Source: Flavobacterium sp. N3904 (lineage in GTDB: Bacteria > Bacteroidota > Bacteroidia > Flavobacteriales > Flavobacteriaceae). From it: a DNA stretch of 64,000 nucleotides. The stretch is taken from the NCBI RefSeq assembly GCF_025947305.1, contig NZ_CP110009.1, positions 1,612,001-1,676,000 of the forward strand, written 5' to 3'. Under the pieces are notes generated by a model that was not told the origin of the DNA, made no database searches, and saw only the letters and a list, made by a program, of their open reading frames with translations. Positions 1 through 9,061 of the stretch are shown here, piece after piece. Position 1 is the stretch's first letter. Every line of letters starts with the position of its first letter. The position numbers were made by a program, and so were the translations under genes.

Positions 1-2698
1 TGTCTGAAGTTTGTAAAAAACCTGTTTCAAGTAAATTATTCATACCATTATTAATGTAACTAGGACTAATCAATACGGTTTTTACTGTGCCAGCATTAGA
101 ATCTACGTTGTTATAATTAAAGTTACCCCATGAACCTCTAAAATTCATTGCAAGAAGCCAGTTTTTATAGGATACGCTAGTATTAACTCCATAAAAAGCA
201 TCTGCTGCTGGTTTATGATAACGGTATTTGTCTAAATCATCAATTTTACCATCTTGATTTCTGTCAATTACCACACCATCTAATGGTTTTCCGTCTGCAC
301 CATACGCTTGTTCGTATACAAAAAATGCATTTGGAGCATATCCAACTTGGTGGTTTTGAATAGTGTTACCAGTTCCTCCAGAAATTCCACCTACAGCTAT
401 TCCAGGTGTATTAGCTGAATCTGTTGTCAAAGCTGTAATTTCAGAGTTTTGAAATGTAATATTACCTCCAAGATTCCAATTCCAGTCATCATTTTTTATA
501 ATGTCTGCAGACAAGGCTACCTCGATACCTTTATTTGTCATCGCTCCTACATTGTAGTCTCCGTAGTTCGAAAAACCAAAGAATGATGGGTTTTGGGTGT
601 TTAACAATAAATCCTTTGTGTCTTTTTGATATACATCGACACTTCCGGTAAATCTGTTTTGGAAAAAACCAAAATCAATACCAGCATTCCAAGACGTAGT
701 TTCTTCCCATTTTAAATCTGAATTGTAGGCTTGAGGTCTCAAAGTGCTGTAATATGCTCCTCCTAAAGGATATTGTGAAGCTGTGTCAGAGGATTGGTAC
801 AAAGGAAGTGAAGGGTAATATTTTCCTGGTAAATCTTGTTGTCCAGTGATACCCCAACTCAATCTTAATTTTAGTGTAGATACGCTCTCAACATCTTTTA
901 AGAACCCTTCTTCATTAACTTTCCAACCCAATGCTACAGCAGGGAATCCGGACCAACGATTATCTGGAGTAAAACGTGAAGTTCCATCTAGTCTATAGGA
1001 TGCTGTCACTAAATATTTATTGGCAAAAGTAAAATTACCTCTGGCAAAGAAAGATTGTAGATTTACAGTATTTGGATTTTCAAGATCATAGGTATATTTA
1101 TTTTGCTCATAATTGTAAGCGAATCCTGAATTTGTATTTCTAAAATTTTGATAAGAGTAACCCGCTGTTACATCATATACTCCATCAACTGCTCCAATAG
1201 TACTGTTGTAATTGGCATACAAATCCATCAATTTATTGTAACTGTTTTGGGTGTGTTCATATGTATTACCATAACCAGTACCTGTTTGCCCGTTTAAAAA
1301 ATCTAGACTATTATCGCCATAACCTACACCGTCGTTATTGTCAATACCAAAATTTGCAGTTGCTTTTAAGCCAGGGATAAAGTTTGGTTTATAATCAATT
1401 TGTGCATTTCCTATACTTCTAAATGAAGTTCCATAGTTATTATTTTGTTGTATAAGAGATACAGGGTTTCTTAAAGTTAAAATTTGGTAAGTACCGTTTG
1501 CATTATACCATTGGGAATAAGTGCCATCATCATTTTTTACAGGACGAGTAGGGTCGTAACCTACAGCAGCTCCAATTGCTCCACGATTACTATAATTGTT
1601 TACCAAAGAAGCTGTATTATTGTTGATTTCAACTCTTAATTGTTTATCGAAAAAGTTTCCAACTAATCCAGCTTGAAAAGTAGTTCTTTGCAAATTATCT
1701 CTAAGCAATATCCCTTGTAAGTTAGCATATCCTACAGACGCTCTATAAGTCACATTGTCAACACCACCTCCTACTGCAATATTGTTGTCTGTTCCAAAAG
1801 CAGTTCTGTAAATCTGATCTTGCCAGTCGGTGCTGCTGGTACCAACCAATGCTTTTTGGGCTGGTGTACCATATTGATCTACCACACTTTTAAACTCATC
1901 TGTTGATAAAACATCAACTTTGTTAGAGATTTGAGATACTTGGAAAACACCGTTATAACTTACCTTAATATCTCCCGTTTTTCCTTTTTTGGTTGTAATA
2001 ATCACAACCCCATTAGAAGCACGAGATCCATAAATAGCAGTTGCAGAGGCATCTTTTAATACTGAGATTGACTCGATATTATTTTGATTGATGGTTGACA
2101 AAGGGTTTCTGCCACCTTGAACACCACCTGCCTGAGTAGGAACTCCGTCAATTACATAAAGAGGATCATTACTGGCCGTTAAGGAAGACCCTCCTCTAAT
2201 TCTAATAACTGCACTCTCACCTGGAGAACCTCCTCCATTAATAACTTGCATACCAGCAACTCTACCGGTAATCATAGCATCTGCAGAAACTACTGGTCCT
2301 TTGTTAAAGTCTTTTGTGCCTAAAACCGAAATAGTACCAGTAGCATCTTTTTTCTTAACAGTACCATACCCCACTTGAACTACTACCTCTTTTAATTGGT
2401 TGGAGTCTTCTTGAAGTTTGATTGTTAAAGAGGTTTGCGATCCAACTGCAATTGTTCTGGTTGCATAACCCATGTAAGATATACTAAGTACATCTGTTGG
2501 TTTTACATTCGACAATTGAAATTTACCATCAAAACCTGTTGAAGCTCCCGTAGAACTTCCTTCTATTTTTACATTTACTCCCGGAATAGGCTGCCCTGAT
2601 ACATTATCAACAACCGTTCCTTCTACTTTATTCTGTGCCATTGCACAAAACGGAAGCAGTAGTACTAAAAATAACAACTTTCTATAAATTGTTTTCAT
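1..2698 (-). CDS. susC: SusC/RagA-family TonB-dependent outer-membrane receptor (3' part beyond window)
   Basis: Imports large oligosaccharides, here presumably starch fragments, across the outer membrane with TonB energy. The reverse strand is open from an ATG at 2698 to the left edge (899 codons seen). It starts with a signal peptide (MKTIYRKLLFLVLLLPFCAMAQ) followed by a carboxypeptidase-like regulatory domain (EGTVVDNVSGQPIPGVNV) to about residue 90. Next come the linker EVVVQVGYGTVKK and a plug with the SusC hallmarks IRIRGGSSLTASNDPLYVIDG and SVLKDASATAIYGSRASNG, then a long barrel region. SusC proteins are usually about 1000 residues, so only the C-terminus is missing. It is divergent from a LacI regulator and a maltose operon, which suggests a starch substrate. 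A SusD partner would be expected just beyond the left edge. Family certain; substrate inferred. Confidence 0.93.
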   Translation of the reverse strand, partial: MKTIYRKLLFLVLLLPFCAMAQNKVEGTVVDNVSGQPIPGVNVKIEGSSTGASTGFDGKFQLSNVKPTDVLSISYMGYATRTIAVGSQTSLTIKLQEDSNQLKEVVVQVGYGTVKKKDATGTISVLGTKDFNKGPVVSADAMITGRVAGMQVINGGGSPGESAVIRIRGGSSLTASNDPLYVIDGVPTQAGGVQGGRNPLSTINQNNIESISVLKDASATAIYGSRASNGVVIITTKKGKTGDIKVSYNGVFQVSQISNKVDVLSTDEFKSVVDQYGTPAQKALVGTSSTDWQDQIYRTAFGTDNNIAVGGGVDNVTYRASVGYANLQGILLRDNLQRTTFQAGLVGNFFDKQLRVEINNNTASLVNNYSNRGAIGAAVGYDPTRPVKNDDGTYSQWYNANGTYQILTLRNPVSLIQQNNNYGTSFRSIGNAQIDYKPNFIPGLKATANFGIDNNDGVGYGDNSLDFLNGQTGTGYGNTYEHTQNSYNKLMDLYANYNSTIGAVDGVYDVTAGYSYQNFRNTNSGFAYNYEQNKYTYDLENPNTVNLQSFFARGNFTFANKYLVTASYRLDGTSRFTPDNRWSGFPAVALGWKVNEEGFLKDVESVSTLKLRLSWGITGQQDLPGKYYPSLPLYQSSDTASQYPLGGAYYSTLRPQAYNSDLKWEETTSWNAGIDFGFFQNRFTGSVDVYQKDTKDLLLNTQNPSFFGFSNYGDYNVGAMTNKGIEVALSADIIKNDDWNWNLGGNITFQNSEITALTTDSANTPGIAVGGISGGTGNTIQNHQVGYAPNAFFVYEQAYGADGKPLDGVVIDRNQDGKIDDLDKYRYHKPAADAFYGVNTSVSYKNWLLAMNFRGSWGNFNYNNVDSNAGTVKTVLISPSYINNGMNNLLETGFLQTSD

Positions 2699-2762
2699 AC
2701 TTTTTGTTTAAATTAATTGTTTTTTGGTTAAGTTTTGTTTAAGTTTTCTTTACTTCGAATTT

Positions 2763-2770
2763 CAAAATTA
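2763..2770 (-). promoter_or_regulatory. Putative -7 promoter box for the susC-like gene
   Basis: On the reverse strand this reads TAATTTTG, an exact match to the Bacteroidota -7 consensus TAnnTTTG. It lies 64 bases upstream of the susC start. I see no clear TTG -33 element at the usual spacing, so the promoter may depend on an activator or simply be weak. Confidence 0.4.
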
Positions 2771-2814
2771 AGAATTTATTAACACCCCCGACATGACATC
2801 AGTCAAACAGGGTT

Positions 2815-2826
2815 ACGAAAACGTGA
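2815..2826. promoter_or_regulatory. Possible LacI-family operator between susC and the regulator gene
   Basis: The sequence ACGAAAACGTGA contains GAAAACG, the left half of the common LacI/CcpA-type palindrome with a central CG. The right half is degenerate. It lies between the divergent susC and lacI-type genes, where an autoregulatory operator would be expected. The ten bases ACGAAAACGT recur exactly upstream of the GH3 beta-glucosidase at 26027. Function is inferred. Confidence 0.3.
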
Positions 2827-2938
2827 TAGTGTTGAAAACTTTGCTTTTTATATTTTTTTTTATGCGAATAATTACAATAAATAAAAAATTATGTTACCTT
2901 TATTAAGAATTGAATAGTACAACTTTAGGAATGCCATT

Positions 2939-3961
2939 ATGAAGAAAAAAATTACCCTGAAACAGATTGCAAAAGAATTAGATGTCTCTATATCGACAGT
3001 TTCCAAATCACTCCGTAACAGCCCGGAAATAGGAGAAGAGACCAGATTAAAAGTTCAAGCGTTTGCCAAATTTTACCATTACAAACCCAACAATATTGCA
3101 CTAAGCCTTAAAAACAGAAAAACCAAAACGATAGGCATCATTATCCCTGAAATAGTACATCATTTTTTCTCAACAGTCATAAACGGAATTGAACAAATCG
3201 CCAACGAAAATGGTTATAGTGTAGTTATCTGTTTATCGGATGATTCTTTTGATAAAGAAGTTTTAAATATGGAGCTTTTGGCCAATGGAAGTATCGACGG
3301 ATTTATAATGTCTTTGTCTAAAGAAACACAGTTTAAAGGAGATTTTCATCATATTACCGAAGTGATAAATCAAGGAATGCCAGTGGTTATGTTTGATAGA
3401 ATAACTAATGAAGTACTTTGCGATAAAGTGATTATCGACGATAAATTGGCGGCTTATGAAGCGGTCCAGAATTTAATCGACAAAGGGCGCAAGAAAATAG
3501 CGCTTGTCACTACGGTAGATTATGTAAGCGTTGGTAAACTGAGAACTGATGGTTATATCAAAGCTTTACTCGATAATGGATTGACATTTGATGAAAACTT
3601 AATTATAAAGATTGAAAATATCGATACCTGTGAAATCATAATTGGAAAGTTACTGGAAGATAAAGCGATAGACGCAGTTTTGGCTGTAAACGAAATTTTC
3701 GCAGTAACCTGTATTAAAACGGCAAATAAAATTGATTTAAACGTTCCAAAAGATTTAGCCGTAATTGCGTTTACCGATGGTATGATTTCAAAATATTCTA
3801 CGCCAACCATTACTACAGTTAGCCAGAGTGGAGTAAAAATGGGAAATAGAGCGGCAAAAATTCTGATAGACAGATTAGAATCTGAAGAGGAAGATGGTGA
3901 AGAAAATTATAGTACCGAGGTGATTGAAACTTATCTTGTAGAACGAGAATCTACAGATTAA
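2939..3961 (+). CDS. LacI/GalR-family transcriptional regulator of the maltodextrin locus
   Basis: DNA-binding sugar-responsive regulator of 340 residues, the normal LacI length. Residues 5-25 form the helix-turn-helix (LKQIAKELDVSISTVSKSL), followed by the hinge region and a periplasmic-binding-protein-like effector domain that starts near residue 62 (KTIGIIIPEIVHHFFSTVI). Conserved segments include DGFIMSLS, FDRI and IAFTDG, ending near PTITTVSQSG. The ATG is preceded by an A/T-rich leader, as usual in this group. It sits between the divergent SusC receptor and the maltose operon, so it probably controls both. Bacteroides controls its sus operon with SusR, a different family, so the regulation here follows the flavobacterial pattern. 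The effector is unknown; maltose is an inference. Confidence 0.92.
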   Translation: MKKKITLKQIAKELDVSISTVSKSLRNSPEIGEETRLKVQAFAKFYHYKPNNIALSLKNRKTKTIGIIIPEIVHHFFSTVINGIEQIANENGYSVVICLSDDSFDKEVLNMELLANGSIDGFIMSLSKETQFKGDFHHITEVINQGMPVVMFDRITNEVLCDKVIIDDKLAAYEAVQNLIDKGRKKIALVTTVDYVSVGKLRTDGYIKALLDNGLTFDENLIIKIENIDTCEIIIGKLLEDKAIDAVLAVNEIFAVTCIKTANKIDLNVPKDLAVIAFTDGMISKYSTPTITTVSQSGVKMGNRAAKILIDRLESEEEDGEENYSTEVIETYLVERESTD

Positions 3962-3986
3962 TATATTTATTGATTTATAAAATTTT

Positions 3987-4018
3987 AAACTGGGTAGCTA
4001 TAAACTATCCAGTTTTTT
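3987..4018 (+). terminator. Intrinsic terminator after the LacI-type regulator
   Basis: Arms AAACTGGGTAG (3987-3997) and CTATCCAGTTT (4005-4015) pair over 11 bases with one G-U, around a 7-base loop. A run of T follows at 4013-4018. It sits 26 bases after the regulator stop codon and separates it from the transport and enzyme operon. Confidence 0.75.
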
Positions 4019-4590
4019 CATTTGAAACACATTTATAGATTAGTAGTAAAATGTAAATAAATAGCCTTATTTTATTCATAACTACAACCTTGTAGTTAAA
4101 AAAGTTGCTCATATTTTGATTTTTTTGTAAAAAAATTAAAAATTAAATTATACATTTACTCCTCGTTTACAACTTTTCTTTTACTTCGAAAACAAGATGA
4201 GTTTTTTTAAAACGATATTTTTTAAAACAGTTTATTGAAAAGTATATGGATGAAAATTCATATAACTAAAAAAATCATAATTTTTACGTTTGCTATATTA
4301 ATGAATTTTGGAAAAATAATTTCATTTGATATTAATTTTAAACGATTCAATAAATTTAATCAAATTTGAATTTTATCGAAACAATTAAAAAAAATACCAG
4401 CTACGCTTTTGTCTGTCGGGTATTGGATTATAAAAAATTGTTTTTGCTTTTTAAAGTCTATTATTTTTAAAAGAAGATAGATTTAAAACTAAACTTCATT
4501 TTGTTATTTTGTATCAATTTTATTTTTTTAAATCATTAATCATTTGATAAACAGTGTGTTTGTCAAGCATAAATGCATAAATTTATTATA
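4019..4590. other. Gene-free, very AT-rich control region upstream of the maltose operon
   Basis: No convincing ORF on either strand in 572 bases. It holds a perfect 9-base inverted repeat at 4079-4098 and a possible promoter (TTG at 4125, TACATTTA at 4151-4158, spacing 23). A stretch CGAAAACAAGAT at 4187-4198 matches 10 of 12 bases of the possible LacI box near 2816. A second weak -7 candidate, TATTTTG, ends about 80 bases before the transporter start. If transcription starts at the distal site, the leader RNA would be about 430 bases long. Confidence 0.5.
4079..4098. repeat. Perfect 9-base inverted repeat (dyad) in the maltose operon control region
   Basis: Arms TAACTACAA and TTGTAGTTA are separated by CC. 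No T-run follows on either strand in the right place, so it is not an intrinsic terminator. A protein-binding dyad upstream of the transporter is the likelier reading, but this is only inference. Confidence 0.45.
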
Positions 4591-5925
4591 ATGGAAAAAC
4601 CGAAATTAAGCTTTTGGCAAATTTGGAATTTAAGTTTTGGATTCCTCGGAGTTCAAATTGGCTATTCTTTGCAAAATGGGAATACAAGTAGAATATTAGA
4701 AGCTTTAGGAGCAGATGTTCATAGCATTGGTTATTTTTGGTTAGCAGCACCGCTGGCAGGTTTGGTTGTTCAACCCATTATTGGTCTTTCAAGTGACAAA
4801 ACTTGGACAAAATTAGGAAGACGCATCCCATTTATATTTTTTGGAGCAATTGTATCGGCATTGGCAATGTTTTTTATGCCAAATGCAGAATATTTTACCT
4901 TTTTATTGCCGCCATTATTGTTTGGAGCTGTTATGTTGTTGTTAATGGATACTTCCTTTAATGTAACAATGCAACCATTTAGAGCTCTTGTAGGAGACAT
5001 GGTCAATGATGAACAACGCAATTTAGGATATTCATTGCAAAGTGCACTTATCAATTTTGGAGCAGTATTTGGTTCTTTATTGCCTTGGATTCTTGTGAAA
5101 ATCGGAATGTCCAATGTTCCTGCAGCAGGCGAAAAAGTAGCAGAATCGGTTATTTGGTCTTTTTATATAGGAGGGGCAATATTATTGGGAACTGTGCTTT
5201 GGACAGTTTTTAGAACCAAAGAATACGCACCAAAAGAGCATGCTGAATACAATAAAATTGACCTTGACAGTTCTGAGAAAAAAGAAAAAACAAGTATTTT
5301 TAAATTAATCGGGAATGCACCTACAATCTTTTGGCAATTGGGAATCGTTCAGTTTTTCTCATGGTTTGCTTTGTTTTTGATGTGGGTTTATACCACAAGA
5401 GCTATTGCCAATCAAGTTTGGGGGCATGGAGTTGCTCTGGATGCAAAATCAATTGGATTTAACGAAGCAGGCGATTGGACTGGAGTAATGTTTGCGTTTT
5501 ATAGTGGAGTGGCTGCAGTCTTCTCTTTATTGATCCCATCGATTGCAAAAGCAATTGGAAGAAAAAAAACATACAGTTTTTCACTCGTTTTAGGAGGATT
5601 AGGATTGATTTCTATGTTTATGGTTGAAGATAAAAACCTTTTATTACTGTCTATTTCCGGAGTAGGATTGGCATGGGCTGCTATTTTAGCAATGCCATAT
5701 GCAATGTTATCTGGTTCATTGCCAGCAGACAAAATGGGAGTATATATGGGTCTTTTTAATGCAACAATAACAATACCTCAAATTGCAGCGGGTATATTAG
5801 GTAGCACATTAATTGCACTTTTTGGAGGTAATCCAATGGCAATTATCGTGATAGCCGGTGTATCAATGCTAATAGCTGGTACAGCCGTGTTTTTTGTAAA
5901 GGAAAAAACAGCTTCGATAAAATAA
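4591..5925 (+). CDS. MFS sugar transporter, maltose type (SLC45-like)
   Basis: Inner-membrane major facilitator carrier of 444 residues with 12 predicted hydrophobic segments, probably a sugar/proton symporter that brings maltose or maltodextrin into the cytoplasm. The N-terminus LSFWQIWNLSFGFLGVQIGY and the loop GLSSDKTWTKLGRRIPFI (the MFS loop 2-3 motif) are typical of the family found beside GH65 phosphorylases. A long cytoplasmic loop lies near residues 210-235. I prefer the ATG at 4591 over one at 4573 because the family begins with the MEKPKLSFW-like segment and the upstream extension (MHKFII) is not typical. Sixteen bases separate it from the beta-phosphoglucomutase gene, so they form an operon. 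Substrate inferred from neighbours. Confidence 0.9.
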   Translation: MEKPKLSFWQIWNLSFGFLGVQIGYSLQNGNTSRILEALGADVHSIGYFWLAAPLAGLVVQPIIGLSSDKTWTKLGRRIPFIFFGAIVSALAMFFMPNAEYFTFLLPPLLFGAVMLLLMDTSFNVTMQPFRALVGDMVNDEQRNLGYSLQSALINFGAVFGSLLPWILVKIGMSNVPAAGEKVAESVIWSFYIGGAILLGTVLWTVFRTKEYAPKEHAEYNKIDLDSSEKKEKTSIFKLIGNAPTIFWQLGIVQFFSWFALFLMWVYTTRAIANQVWGHGVALDAKSIGFNEAGDWTGVMFAFYSGVAAVFSLLIPSIAKAIGRKKTYSFSLVLGGLGLISMFMVEDKNLLLLSISGVGLAWAAILAMPYAMLSGSLPADKMGVYMGLFNATITIPQIAAGILGSTLIALFGGNPMAIIVIAGVSMLIAGTAVFFVKEKTASIK

Positions 5926-5941
5926 TAACAGTAGAATTATA

Positions 5942-6601
5942 ATGAAAAAGAGTAAAGGATTTATATTTGATTTGGACGGTGTAATTGTAGATACCGCCAA
6001 ATATCATTTCTTGGCATGGAAAAAAATTGCCAATGAATTAGGAATTGATTTTACATTAGAACATAATGAATTATTAAAAGGAGTGAGTCGTGTTCGTTCC
6101 TTGGATATAATATTAGAATTGGGAAAAGTTGAGGCTTCACAAGAAGACAAAAACAAATGGCTGATTCAAAAAAACGAGGATTATCTTTCGTATTTGGTTG
6201 ACATGGATGAAAGTGAAATTCTTCCCGGGGTTATGACTGTTTTGAAATTTTTAAAAGAAAATAATCAACCAATTGCTTTAGGATCGGCTAGCAAAAATGC
6301 TAGACCTATTCTGGAGAAAACAGGAACATTGCCTTATTTTGATGCCATAGTTGATGGGAATGATGTTGTCAATGCAAAACCAGATCCCGAAGTTTTTCTT
6401 CATGCTGCACGTTTATTGAATGTAGCTAATGAAGATTCAATTGTTTTTGAAGATTCTGTTGCAGGGATTCAAGCCGCAAATATCGCTAATATGGTAAGTG
6501 TTGGTATTGGTGAAGAAGCTACACTTAATGAAGCACAATATATTTTTAAAGATTTCACACACATTGACTCAGATTTTTTGGAGTCACTTATTAATAAATA
6601 A
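5942..6601 (+). CDS. pgmB: Beta-phosphoglucomutase (HAD superfamily)
   Basis: Converts beta-glucose-1-phosphate to glucose-6-phosphate in the cytoplasm. The 219 residues match the family length. Motif I is FDLDGVIVD with nucleophile Asp10 and acid/base Asp12. The cap contains LLKGVSRVRSLDIIL, the substrate-recognition signature of this subfamily. Motif II is GSASKNA, motif III the Lys of NAKPDPEVF, and motif IV FEDSVAGIQAA. The enzyme is the expected partner of inverting maltose phosphorylase, whose gene follows after 99 bases, and this pairing supports both calls. The first ATG follows an A-rich leader. Confidence 0.95.
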   Translation: MKKSKGFIFDLDGVIVDTAKYHFLAWKKIANELGIDFTLEHNELLKGVSRVRSLDIILELGKVEASQEDKNKWLIQKNEDYLSYLVDMDESEILPGVMTVLKFLKENNQPIALGSASKNARPILEKTGTLPYFDAIVDGNDVVNAKPDPEVFLHAARLLNVANEDSIVFEDSVAGIQAANIANMVSVGIGEEATLNEAQYIFKDFTHIDSDFLESLINK

Positions 6602-6700
6602 CTATAAAAACAAAAAGATAGGGTTAAAAAGAGGAATGAAGCAAAGAGGTGTTTTATTCTTTTACTTCAAACCTTATACCTTAAATTTTAATAAAAAAAA

Positions 6701-8995
6701 ATGAATCAAGATTATATAAAACCAGATAATTGGTCTATCATCGAAGAAGGATTTGATAGAGAAAGTGTTAAATCTTCCGAAAGTCTTTTCAGCATCGGAA
6801 ATGGTGCGATGGGACAAAGAGCCAATTTTGAAGAAAACTATACCGGAGAAACTTTCCAGGGAAGCTATATTGCAGGAATTTATTACCCAGACAAAACCAA
6901 AGTGGGTTGGTGGAAAAACGGATATCCGGAATATTTTGCCAAAGTATTGAATGCACCAAACTGGATTGGAATCAATATCGAAATTAACGGTGAGGATTTT
7001 GATTTAAATACATGTACCGAAGTCAAAAACTTTCGTCGTGAATTGAATATGAAAGAAGGTTGGTACCATCGTTCTTTTCAGGCGACTTTAAAAAACGGTA
7101 CTGAAGTTGAAGTCGATATTCGTCGTTTTTTATCTCTGGATTTAGATGAAGTTGGGGTGATTAATTATGAAATTACACCTTTAAATAAAGATGCAAAAAT
7201 CATTTACAAACCTTATATTGATGCTGGTGTAACCAATGAAGATGCAAACTGGGAAGAAAAATTCTGGGAGCCTTTAGACGTTAAAAAATCAGGAAATGAA
7301 GCTTTTGTTACGGCTCAAACTTTTAAAACGCACTTTAAGGTAACGACCTTTATGCAAAATACCATTTGGGCAAAAGGCGAAAAACAAAACCTTTCTCCAA
7401 TATCGGTAGATACAATAGCAGATAAAATTTTATTTTACTATGATGTAATTGTTGCCAAAGGAGAAAAATCAGCCATTCAAAAAATTGGTGGTTACACGGT
7501 TTCATTAAATCACGATGACACCATCTCAGCAGCCGAAAATATTATTCAAACTGCTTTGGCAAAAGGATACGACCAATTATTGCAAGATCAAATTGATGCT
7601 TGGGCAAAAATTTGGGAAATGTCAGACATCACAATCGATGGAGACGTAAAAGCACAACAAGGAATTCGTTTCAATATTTTTCAATTGAACCAAACCTATT
7701 TAGGAAAAGATTCACGTTTGAATATTGGACCAAAAGGATTCACCGGAGAAAAATACGGTGGTTCTACATATTGGGACACTGAGGCCTATTGTATTCCATT
7801 TTATATGGCGACCAAAGACCAACAAGTAGCCCGTAACCTTTTGACGTATCGTTTCAACCAATTGGATAAAGCGATTGAAAATGCCGAGAAAAACTTAGGT
7901 TTCAAAAACGGAGCGGCTTTATACCCAATGGTTACCATGAATGGGGAAGAATGTCATAATGAATGGGAAATCACACACGAAGAAATCCATAGAAATGGCG
8001 CCATTGCTTTTGCCATTTTCAATTATTATCGTTTTACTGGAGATTACTCTTATATCCCTGAAAAAGGATTGGAAGTGTTAATTGGTATTGCCCGTTTTTG
8101 GCATCAAAGAGCGTCATTCTCCAAAAACAAAAATCAATACATGATTTTGGGAGTAACTGGACCAAACGAATACGAAAACAACATCAACAATAATTTCTAC
8201 ACCAATTATATTGCCAAATGGTGTATTGATTACACCTACGAGCAAATTCAAAAAGTGTCGTTAGAATATCCTTCAGACCATAAACGTATTATGGAAAAAG
8301 TGAAATTATCAGAGACTGAATTGCTTGAATGGAATAAAGTGGCTGGAAATATGTACTTCCCAAAATCAGAAGAAATGGGGATTTACTTGCAACAAGATGG
8401 ATTTTTGGACAAAGATTTGGTTCCGGTAAAAGATTTAGACCGTTCACAAAGACCAATCAACCAGAAATGGTCTTGGGATCGTGTATTGCGTTCGCCTTAC
8501 ATCAAGCAAGCCGACGTATTGCAATGTTTCTACTTCTTTGAAGACCATTTTTCTAAAGAAGAATTGGAACGCAATTTTGATTTCTACGAATCATTTACGG
8601 TTCATGAAAGTTCATTGTCTCCTTGCGTGCACTCGATTCAGGCCGCATTGTTGGACAAAATGGATATGGCGTATGCGTTTTATTTAAGAACATCTCGTTT
8701 GGATTTGGATGATTATAATAAAGAAGTGGAAGAAGGTTGTCATATCACATCGATGGCTGGAACCTGGATGAGTATTGTTGAAGGATTTGGTGGAATGAGA
8801 GTGAAAGGGGATACCCTGCATTTCTCTCCAAAGATTCCTAAAGAATGGTCGGGTTATTCTTTTAAAATTAATTTCAGAAATCAAATTTTAAAAATTGCGG
8901 TTGATCATACGGAAACTAAATTATCGTTGGAAGGAACCAATGAGCTTACCGTTTATGTAAATGGTTTGCCAGTTTTGGTTCAGCCAAAAAACTAG
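6701..8995 (+). CDS. GH65 glycoside phosphorylase, probably maltose phosphorylase
   Basis: Cytoplasmic phosphorolysis of maltose to glucose plus beta-glucose-1-phosphate. The 764 residues match the GH65 phosphorylases, which are about 760. An N-terminal beta-sandwich domain (to about residue 270) precedes an (alpha/alpha)6 barrel. The catalytic acid is Glu490 in TGPNEYENN. Also visible are GEECHNEWEITHEEIHRNGA, the QKWSWDRVLRSPYIKQADV segment and HESSLSPCVHS, which in the family contributes to phosphate binding. No signal peptide. Trehalose or kojibiose phosphorylase activity cannot be excluded from sequence alone, but the maltose-type transporter, pgmB and amylases favour maltose. Confidence 0.9.
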   Translation: MNQDYIKPDNWSIIEEGFDRESVKSSESLFSIGNGAMGQRANFEENYTGETFQGSYIAGIYYPDKTKVGWWKNGYPEYFAKVLNAPNWIGINIEINGEDFDLNTCTEVKNFRRELNMKEGWYHRSFQATLKNGTEVEVDIRRFLSLDLDEVGVINYEITPLNKDAKIIYKPYIDAGVTNEDANWEEKFWEPLDVKKSGNEAFVTAQTFKTHFKVTTFMQNTIWAKGEKQNLSPISVDTIADKILFYYDVIVAKGEKSAIQKIGGYTVSLNHDDTISAAENIIQTALAKGYDQLLQDQIDAWAKIWEMSDITIDGDVKAQQGIRFNIFQLNQTYLGKDSRLNIGPKGFTGEKYGGSTYWDTEAYCIPFYMATKDQQVARNLLTYRFNQLDKAIENAEKNLGFKNGAALYPMVTMNGEECHNEWEITHEEIHRNGAIAFAIFNYYRFTGDYSYIPEKGLEVLIGIARFWHQRASFSKNKNQYMILGVTGPNEYENNINNNFYTNYIAKWCIDYTYEQIQKVSLEYPSDHKRIMEKVKLSETELLEWNKVAGNMYFPKSEEMGIYLQQDGFLDKDLVPVKDLDRSQRPINQKWSWDRVLRSPYIKQADVLQCFYFFEDHFSKEELERNFDFYESFTVHESSLSPCVHSIQAALLDKMDMAYAFYLRTSRLDLDDYNKEVEEGCHITSMAGTWMSIVEGFGGMRVKGDTLHFSPKIPKEWSGYSFKINFRNQILKIAVDHTETKLSLEGTNELTVYVNGLPVLVQPKN

Positions 8996-9012
8996 AATTT
9001 AAATTTTATAAC

Positions 9013-9046
9013 AAACCCTTTCTTAGTTCTGCTTCGAAAGGGTTTT
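9013..9046 (+). terminator. Hairpin between the GH65 and SusA-like genes
   Basis: Arms AAACCCTTTC (9013-9022) and GAAAGGGTTT (9036-9045) form a perfect 10-base stem, but the T-run is only four long (9043-9046). It may be a partial terminator that sets the level of the downstream secreted glycosidases against the cytoplasmic genes. Confidence 0.55.
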
Positions 9047-9061
9047 ACAATTATAAACGAA

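Noticed and set aside
2741..4190. TTTACTTCGAA shared by the susC leader (about 2750) and the transporter upstream region (about 4181)
   Set aside because: Eleven matching bases with no consistent position or orientation relative to the genes; too weak to call a site.
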